From the NCBI GenBank assembly GCA_003486645.1, contig DNGI01000134.1, positions 1,110 to 11,667 of the forward strand: a stretch of 10,558 bases of DNA, written 5' to 3'. The notes beneath the pieces are model-generated. The model was not told the origin of the DNA. It saw only the letters and a list, made by a program, of their open reading frames with translations, and made no database searches. A program made the translations under genes and the position numbers. Origin of the DNA: Cyanobacteria bacterium UBA11370. Lineage in GTDB: Bacteria; Cyanobacteriota; Cyanobacteriia; Cyanobacteriales; Coleofasciculaceae. This document shows, in pieces, positions 7,169-10,558 of the stretch; within the stretch, counting starts at the first letter, position 1, and every line of letters begins with the position of its first letter.

Positions 7169-7197
7169 GTAGAGACGTTGCATTGCAACTTCTCTAC
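7169..7197. repeat. Palindromic dispersed repeat (GTAGAGACGTTGCA type)
   Basis: Arms GTAGAGACGTTGCA and TGCAACTTCTCTAC flank a single central T and pair at 13 of 14 positions. From memory, closely similar GTAGAGACG...CGTCTCTAC palindromes are scattered between genes in Nostoc-type and other cyanobacterial genomes. As RNA it would form a strong hairpin and could act as a processing or end-protection element. It is not followed by a T-tract, so it is not a standard terminator. Confidence 0.65.
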
Positions 7198-7327
7198 TAG
7201 GTGTATGACAGATCAAAACTTGTGCAAGAAGTCTATTCTCTTAACCTTGGTTCTTCCTTTTGGCAGACGAGTGAACCAGTCACTAACAGCTAAGTTGTAA
7301 CTACCAAGCATGGTTAGGGGAAGCGTG

Positions 7328-7350
7328 AGGTATCTGTTACACAGATGCTT
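7328..7350 (+). promoter_or_regulatory. Stem-loop in the probable leader of the baeRF gene
   Basis: ATCTGT (7332-7337) and ACAGAT (7341-7346) pair perfectly around the triloop TAC. The stem extends outward by four more pairs, two of them G-U, giving a 10-bp helix. It lies about 95 bp before the start codon, in the sense orientation for a leader element. No known riboswitch fold is recognised. Confidence 0.35.
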
Positions 7351-7430
7351 AGGGCTTGAGTATTGCTAGCTAAACAGGTAGAAAAAATTAGGAAATTGCA
7401 CTCTTGAAAAGCTAGCGATCGCAAAATTTT

Positions 7431-7437
7431 AGGAAGG
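7431..7437 (+). promoter_or_regulatory. Ribosome binding site that fixes the baeRF start
   Basis: AGGAAGG ends eight bases before the ATG at 7446, ideal spacing. The in-frame GTG at 7437 would overlap this site and so cannot be served by it. The start at 7446 is therefore preferred. Confidence 0.75.
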
Positions 7438-7445
7438 TGAAAAAA

Positions 7446-8615
7446 ATGAGTTTATTATCTATTGATGAAGTCAAAACATTAGTAGAACAACCCAAGGGCT
7501 GGTGTGTATCGATTTATATGCCTATCTACCGAGTTGGGGCTGAAATTCAACAAAATCCTGTTCGATTCAAAAATCTAATGCGTGAGGCGGAAGATAAATT
7601 AGTCGAGAATGGGTTGAGTAATCGGGAGGCTTTGGAATTGCTACAACCCGCTAAAGATAAAATTGATTCCGATGATAATTTTTGGCAACAACCGAATGAT
7701 GGATTGGCGATTTTTTTGGCGGATGGGGTATTTCATTACTACCGCTTGCCCTTAAGTTTTGATGAATTAGTGGTAGTTACTGACCATTTTCATCTTAAGC
7801 CACTCCTACCCCTTCTAACAGAAGATGGACGGTTTTATATTTTGGCGTTAAGTCAACAGGATATTCGGTTGTTTGAGTGTACGCGCTACAGCGTTAGTGA
7901 AGTTGAATTGCCTGATGTGCCGAAGAGTATTGATGAAGCCCTTTTATATGATGAAACGGCAAAAGATGGTCAGTTTCGGATCAGTACCTCGAAAGGTGGA
8001 ACGAATAATCCATTTCAACACGCAGGCAGTTTTCATGGTCAAGGGAGTCCAGATCAGGATAAGCATCAAGAGGAGATTTTGCAATTTTTTCATACGGTTA
8101 ATGATGGATTACAAAAGTATTTACGTGCCAAGCGTGCGCCTTTAGTTTTAGCAGGGGTTGAGTATCTTTTTCCAATTTATCGAGAGGCAAATACTTATCC
8201 AAATCTGATTGATGAAGGCATTACCGGAAACCCGGAAAATGCGAAGCCAGAGGAGTTACAAGCACAAGCCTGGGAGATTGTCGAACCTTTATTTCTAAAA
8301 TCTCAGCAAGAAGCGATCGACCACTATCGGGAATTAGCACAAACAGGACGCAGTTCAAGTAATATTAAAGAAGCCGTCTCCGCCGCTTACTATGGACGAA
8401 TTGAGGAATTATTTGTTGCTGTTGGTGTTCAGCAGTGGGGTAGTTTTAATCCTGACACGAATACGATTGATTTGCACGCTGAAGCCGAACCGGGTGATGA
8501 AGATTTATTGAATTCAGCCGCAATTCAAACGATTTTAAACGGTGGAACTGTTTATGCTGTCGAACCTGATCAAGTACCGGATGAAGCGCCATTAGCTGCT
8601 GTATTTCGGTATTGA
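7446..8615 (+). CDS. Bacterial eRF1-like release-factor family protein (baeRF3-like)
   Basis: A 389-residue protein from the ATG at 7446 (three residues shorter than from the GTG at 7437). It resembles the bacterial archaeo-eukaryotic release factor families, probably baeRF3. From the 7446 start the N-terminal part is MSLLSIDEVKTLVEQP then CVSIYMPIYR; the middle FYILALSQQDIRLFE (130-144) is the eRF1 domain-2-like strand pair; a Gly/His/Gln-rich loop, GGTNNPFQHAGSFHGQG (184-200), lies where eRF1 and Pelota differ; and the C-terminal part, AAYYGRIEELFVAVG to the end (about 313-389), is the L7Ae-like domain. Members are predicted to bind the ribosome in rescue, quality control or stress, but I know of no settled biochemical role for this family. 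A canonical GGQ tripeptide is absent. It is cytosolic, without membrane segments. Many annotations call relatives simply hypothetical. It appears monocistronic, with its own long leader. Confidence 0.85.
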   Translation: MSLLSIDEVKTLVEQPKGWCVSIYMPIYRVGAEIQQNPVRFKNLMREAEDKLVENGLSNREALELLQPAKDKIDSDDNFWQQPNDGLAIFLADGVFHYYRLPLSFDELVVVTDHFHLKPLLPLLTEDGRFYILALSQQDIRLFECTRYSVSEVELPDVPKSIDEALLYDETAKDGQFRISTSKGGTNNPFQHAGSFHGQGSPDQDKHQEEILQFFHTVNDGLQKYLRAKRAPLVLAGVEYLFPIYREANTYPNLIDEGITGNPENAKPEELQAQAWEIVEPLFLKSQQEAIDHYRELAQTGRSSSNIKEAVSAAYYGRIEELFVAVGVQQWGSFNPDTNTIDLHAEAEPGDEDLLNSAAIQTILNGGTVYAVEPDQVPDEAPLAAVFRY

Positions 8616-8619
8616 GATT

Positions 8620-8661
8620 GCTAATGGCTAATGGCTAATGGTTAATGGCTAATGGCTAATT
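8620..8661. repeat. Six tandem heptamers GCTAATG
   Basis: The units read GCTAATG three times, then GTTAATG, GCTAATG and GCTAATT with no gaps, starting five bases after the baeRF stop codon. The array is probably a cyanobacterial short tandem repeat and likely to vary in copy number by slippage. Confidence 0.85.
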
Positions 8662-8686
8662 GTTTATTTTCGTCTGCCTGTCTTCG

Positions 8687-8707
8687 ATTAGCTATTAGCT
8701 ATTAGCT
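8687..8707. repeat. Three tandem heptamers ATTAGCT, inverted to the preceding array
   Basis: Three identical units ATTAGCT carry the same GCTAAT core as 8620-8661 but on the opposite strand. The two arrays can fold back on one another with one mismatch per seven bases across a 25-base spacer, giving a long imperfect hairpin just after the baeRF gene that could serve as its 3' end. Confidence 0.8.
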
Positions 8708-8711
8708 GTCC

Positions 8712-8741
8712 CTGACAAGATAATTAGCAACTTGGGTTAAT
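8712..8741. repeat. Second copy of the MITE-like element's right end
   Basis: This 30-base stretch matches 2321-2350 at 27 positions, in the same orientation (mismatches at the 1st, 8th and 13th bases). No matching left inverted repeat is visible upstream; the place it would occupy holds the heptamer arrays. It may be a partial or rearranged member of the family. Confidence 0.7.
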
Positions 8742-8795
8742 CCTATTGCTTCTAGAAATATAGCCAGTCTAAATGATTTGTAAAACACCTTCCCC

Positions 8796-8829
8796 TTGTC
8801 TCCTTTGTCTCCCTTGTCTCTCTTGTCTC
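8796..8829. repeat. Nonamer tandem repeat (TTGTCTC type), second copy
   Basis: TTGTCTC occurs at 8796, 8805, 8814 and 8823 with an exact 9-bp period; a fifth, degenerate unit follows at 8833 after a one-base shift. The same repeat opens the window. It lies 43 bp downstream of the minus-strand membrane-protein gene. Confidence 0.75.
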
Positions 8830-8851
8830 TGCTTGTTCACGAATCAAATAG

Positions 8852-8869
8852 ACTCGCTATAGGACGAGT
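8852..8869 (-). terminator. Weak hairpin after the membrane-protein gene
   Basis: ACTCG (8852-8856) and CGAGT (8865-8869) form a 5-bp stem around an 8-base loop, just beyond the TAG stop of the minus-strand gene. There is no proper T-tract in that direction, so this is only a possible transcript end. Confidence 0.3.
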
Positions 8870-8871
8870 TT

Positions 8872-9579
8872 CTAATACTTCCTGAGTCTACCTGATAAAT
8901 GTTGAGACAACATCCGGTCAATCGTTGCCTTGTAAATTCCAGGAATTTCCCAACTTGCCGTCGGAAATAAGGGAAAACGCTGTTTAATCCAAACCGTGAG
9001 AATATTCCCTTCTTTTTCCTTCCACTTGTACGCAGCAATTTTCTTCCACTCAATGAATCCAAATTTAAAATAAATTCCGTTTTCTCTCAGTTCCAACCGA
9101 CTCAAACCAGCCCAGAGGAAATAAATCACTGTAGACCAATAAAATATGATTTGAGAGATATAATACTCAGGACGGTTATAACTTTCGGCAAATTCTTTCT
9201 CAGCTAAATCCAGAACTATACTGGTTTGTAGGAGGGCAATCATGATCCAAATTATGCCTATACTCAACAGAGTTTTGTGAGTTCCAGGCCATCCTAAATT
9301 CCAGAGTAGAGAACCTGCCCGTTTCTTGCGTCTAGGTGAAGTTATAATGTACAACCAAAGAAGAGCTGAACATAAAATAAATAAACCTGACAAGGTATAG
9401 TCTTGCCAGGGTTGAGGAAGAAAAAATACACCAACCAGGGGTGGAACTGTAACTAATAGTAAGGAAATACTTGCTAGCCAATTTCTCCAAACGGCTTTAT
9501 GATTGAACATCGATCGCCTAAGTGTATATCCTAGAAATAATCCAACTCCCATCGGAATAATGATCGATGCCCAAATCAT
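8872..9579 (-). CDS. Five-helix membrane protein with DUF5673-like C-terminal domain
   Basis: A 235-residue inner-membrane protein. Hydrophobic helices lie at about residues 4-20, 34-54, 62-80, 103-123 and 142-162. The basic segments RR (21-22), PRRKKR (82-87) and the charged tail predict the N-terminus outside and the C-terminus in the cytoplasm. The tail (about 162-235), LELRENGIYFKFGFIEWKKIAAYKW then further strands, resembles the small DUF5673 domain of cyanobacterial proteins, with alternating strands and W/G positions, possibly a PH-like fold. The function is unknown. The ATG at 9579 lies 12 bp after the purH stop on the same strand, with only a weak AGAGA upstream, so the gene is probably transcribed with purH. 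This link may be positional only; nothing in the protein suggests a purine role. Confidence 0.82.
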   Translation of the reverse strand: MIWASIIIPMGVGLFLGYTLRRSMFNHKAVWRNWLASISLLLVTVPPLVGVFFLPQPWQDYTLSGLFILCSALLWLYIITSPRRKKRAGSLLWNLGWPGTHKTLLSIGIIWIMIALLQTSIVLDLAEKEFAESYNRPEYYISQIIFYWSTVIYFLWAGLSRLELRENGIYFKFGFIEWKKIAAYKWKEKEGNILTVWIKQRFPLFPTASWEIPGIYKATIDRMLSQHLSGRLRKY

Positions 9580-9591
9580 AGCAAGTATCTC

Positions 9592-10558
9592 TTAATGCAA
9601 AAAGTGACGAATTCCCGTGAAAACCATAACTAAACCCAATTCATTAGCAGCTTGAATTGAATCGTTATCCCGCAAACTCCCCCCTGGTTGAACAATGGCG
9701 GTAATTCCCGCCGCCGCAGCGGTTCGTACTGAATCATCAAACGGGAAGAATCCATCACTAGCCAGGATACCCCCTTTCGCTTTTTCTCCGGCTTGTTCCA
9801 GGGAAATTTTAACAGAACCCACGCGATTCATTTGACCCGCACCTACTCCTAATGTTGTGCGATCGCGCGTCACCACAATCGCATTAGACTTAACGTGTTT
9901 GCACACCTTCCAAGCAAACAATAATTCCTCCAATTCATCAGGTGTTGGTTGTTTTTGAGTCACCACTTGCCAGTTATCCGGGGTATCTACTGTATTATCA
10001 GGAACTTGCACTAAAAAACCACCAGCAATAACGTTTATCATTTGCTGAGGACCCGTTTGCAAGTCGGGTAATAGCAAAATGCGTACTTTCGACTTAGCGG
10101 ATAGAATTTTTCTGGCTTCCTGATCGCACTCGGGTGCAACAACACATTCTAAAAAGGTTTGGGTTAATGCTGTGGCTGTGGAAATATCGATAGGATGGTT
10201 CAGTGCTACAATGCCACCGAAGGCTGAAATGGGATCAGCATGAAAGGCTTTTTCGTAAGCTTCAAATAGTGTGTTTCCTAACGCTACGCCACAGGGATTG
10301 GTATGCTTGATAATGACGGCGGCTGGATTATCGCTAAACTCAGTAATAATCCGTCGCGCGGCTTCTAAATCGACTAGGTTATTGTAGCTGAGTTCTTTGC
10401 CTTGAAGTTTTGTTGCGGCTGTCCAACCTGTGGGAACTAATCCGGTTTGATACCAGGCGGCGGGTTGATGGGGGTTCTCGCCGTAGCGTAGGGATTGCAG
10501 TTGTTGTCCGGATATGGCAACGTCTGTGGCAACGGATGGGGTAACGGATGTAGCGGAT
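9592..10558 (-). CDS. purH: PurH, bifunctional AICAR formyltransferase/IMP cyclohydrolase (C-terminal part)
   Basis: An open frame runs from the window edge to the TAA at 9592, giving the last 321 or so residues of PurH, which is normally a little over 500; the N-terminal IMP cyclohydrolase domain lies outside. I translated beyond the internal TTG at 10077 and found diagnostic AICAR-formyltransferase motifs: LRYGENPHQ, KHTNPCGVALG (catalytic Lys-His), ADPISAFGGIVALN, TFLECVVAPE, LLLPDLQTG, and the terminal ASDGFFPFDDSVRTAAAAGI followed by the Gln-Pro-Gly-Gly turn and GIRHFLH. The enzyme formylates AICAR with 10-formyltetrahydrofolate and closes the ring to IMP, the last two steps of purine synthesis, in the cytosol. 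The stretch just before LRYGENPHQ is an unusual Ser/Val/Thr/Ala repeat. The membrane-protein gene follows 12 bp after. Confidence 0.97.
   Translation of the reverse strand, partial: SATSVTPSVATDVAISGQQLQSLRYGENPHQPAAWYQTGLVPTGWTAATKLQGKELSYNNLVDLEAARRIITEFSDNPAAVIIKHTNPCGVALGNTLFEAYEKAFHADPISAFGGIVALNHPIDISTATALTQTFLECVVAPECDQEARKILSAKSKVRILLLPDLQTGPQQMINVIAGGFLVQVPDNTVDTPDNWQVVTQKQPTPDELEELLFAWKVCKHVKSNAIVVTRDRTTLGVGAGQMNRVGSVKISLEQAGEKAKGGILASDGFFPFDDSVRTAAAAGITAIVQPGGSLRDNDSIQAANELGLVMVFTGIRHFLH
10516..10558 (-). repeat. Degenerate 12-bp tandem repeat in the PurH interdomain linker
   Basis: Three 12-bp units begin at 10516, 10528 and 10540 (plus-strand GGCAACGTCTGT, GGCAACGGATGG, GGTAACGGATGT) and a shorter one reaches the window edge. 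In frame they encode four-residue units, SVTP, SVAT and DVAI, after SAT. The repeat is in-frame and probably extends outside the window. Confidence 0.6.

Larger units (their letters stand above)
7018..7445 (+). other. 428-bp non-coding stretch before the baeRF gene
   Basis: It holds three heptamers (7049-7069), a 5-bp inverted repeat ATGTC/GACAT (7075-7088), a near-perfect 29-bp palindrome (7169-7197), the 13-mer shared with the P450/kinase promoter region (7292-7304), a 10-bp stem-loop (7328-7350), a HIP1 octamer (7415-7422) and the Shine-Dalgarno of the next gene. No convincing coding sequence or standard terminator for the upstream gene is seen. The second half may be a long 5' leader of the baeRF mRNA. 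Confidence 0.5.

Noticed and set aside
7205..7300. 31-codon reading frame beginning MTDQNLCKK after the palindrome
   Set aside because: No good Shine-Dalgarno, no family resemblance, and it sits among repeats; not enough to call a gene.
7873..8145. 90-codon plus-strand open frame
   Set aside because: It is an alternate frame inside the baeRF gene, with no domain or start signal.
8844..9062. 72-codon minus-strand open frame
   Set aside because: It overlaps the C-terminal domain of the membrane protein in another frame and its composition does not look protein-like.
9592..10077. PurH starting at the TTG at 10077
   Set aside because: The frame stays open to the window edge and encodes further conserved PurH motifs, so the TTG is an internal leucine codon.

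Overview
The window looks like the chromosome of a filamentous, repeat-rich cyanobacterium. I read ten copies of the octamer GCGATCGC (HIP1, a cyanobacterial hallmark), starting at 714, 1232, 3301, 4583, 5011, 5283, 5632, 6323, 7415 and 9859. The gene content also fits: a CYP110-type cytochrome P450, a bacterial eRF1-like (baeRF) protein, a long ankyrin protein with TALMLAA-type repeats, and short tandem heptamer repeats between genes. I cannot fix the genus from sequence alone; Coleofasciculus-, Microcoleus- or Moorena-like genomes are plausible. I see no rRNA, tRNA, CRISPR array, insertion sequence with a transposase, or phage gene.

Layout. 122-1591 (+) is a protein made almost wholly of about 15 ankyrin repeats. 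1722-2168 (+) is a small soluble protein I do not recognise. 2169-2436 holds a 128-bp MITE-like element with 20-bp terminal inverted repeats. 2437-3318 (+) is a strikingly AT-rich sulfotransferase-like gene that meets, tail to tail, the cytochrome P450 at 3485-4864 (-). A 217-bp divergent promoter region separates the P450 from a two-gene unit: a GHMP sugar kinase (5082-6137, +) whose end overlaps a GalU-like nucleotidyltransferase (6121-7017, +) by 17 bp. A 428-bp non-coding stretch with repeats and a possible structured leader precedes the baeRF gene (7446-8615, +). 8616-8871 is packed with heptamer and nonamer repeats plus a second copy of one end of the MITE-like element. On the minus strand, the 3' part of purH (9592-10558, 5' end outside the window) is followed after 12 bp by a five-helix membrane protein with a DUF5673-like tail (8872-9579).

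How the genes fit together. Only two groups look transcriptionally linked: kinase plus nucleotidyltransferase, which together read as a sugar -> sugar-1-phosphate -> NDP-sugar salvage or activation route, and purH plus the membrane protein. The others appear to be independent single genes. I did not find a convincing undescribed multi-gene defence or biosynthetic system. The parts most worth a second look are the translationally coupled kinase/nucleotidyltransferase pair of unknown sugar specificity, the MITE-like repeat family, the AT-rich sulfotransferase island, and the tetrapeptide-repeat linker in PurH.
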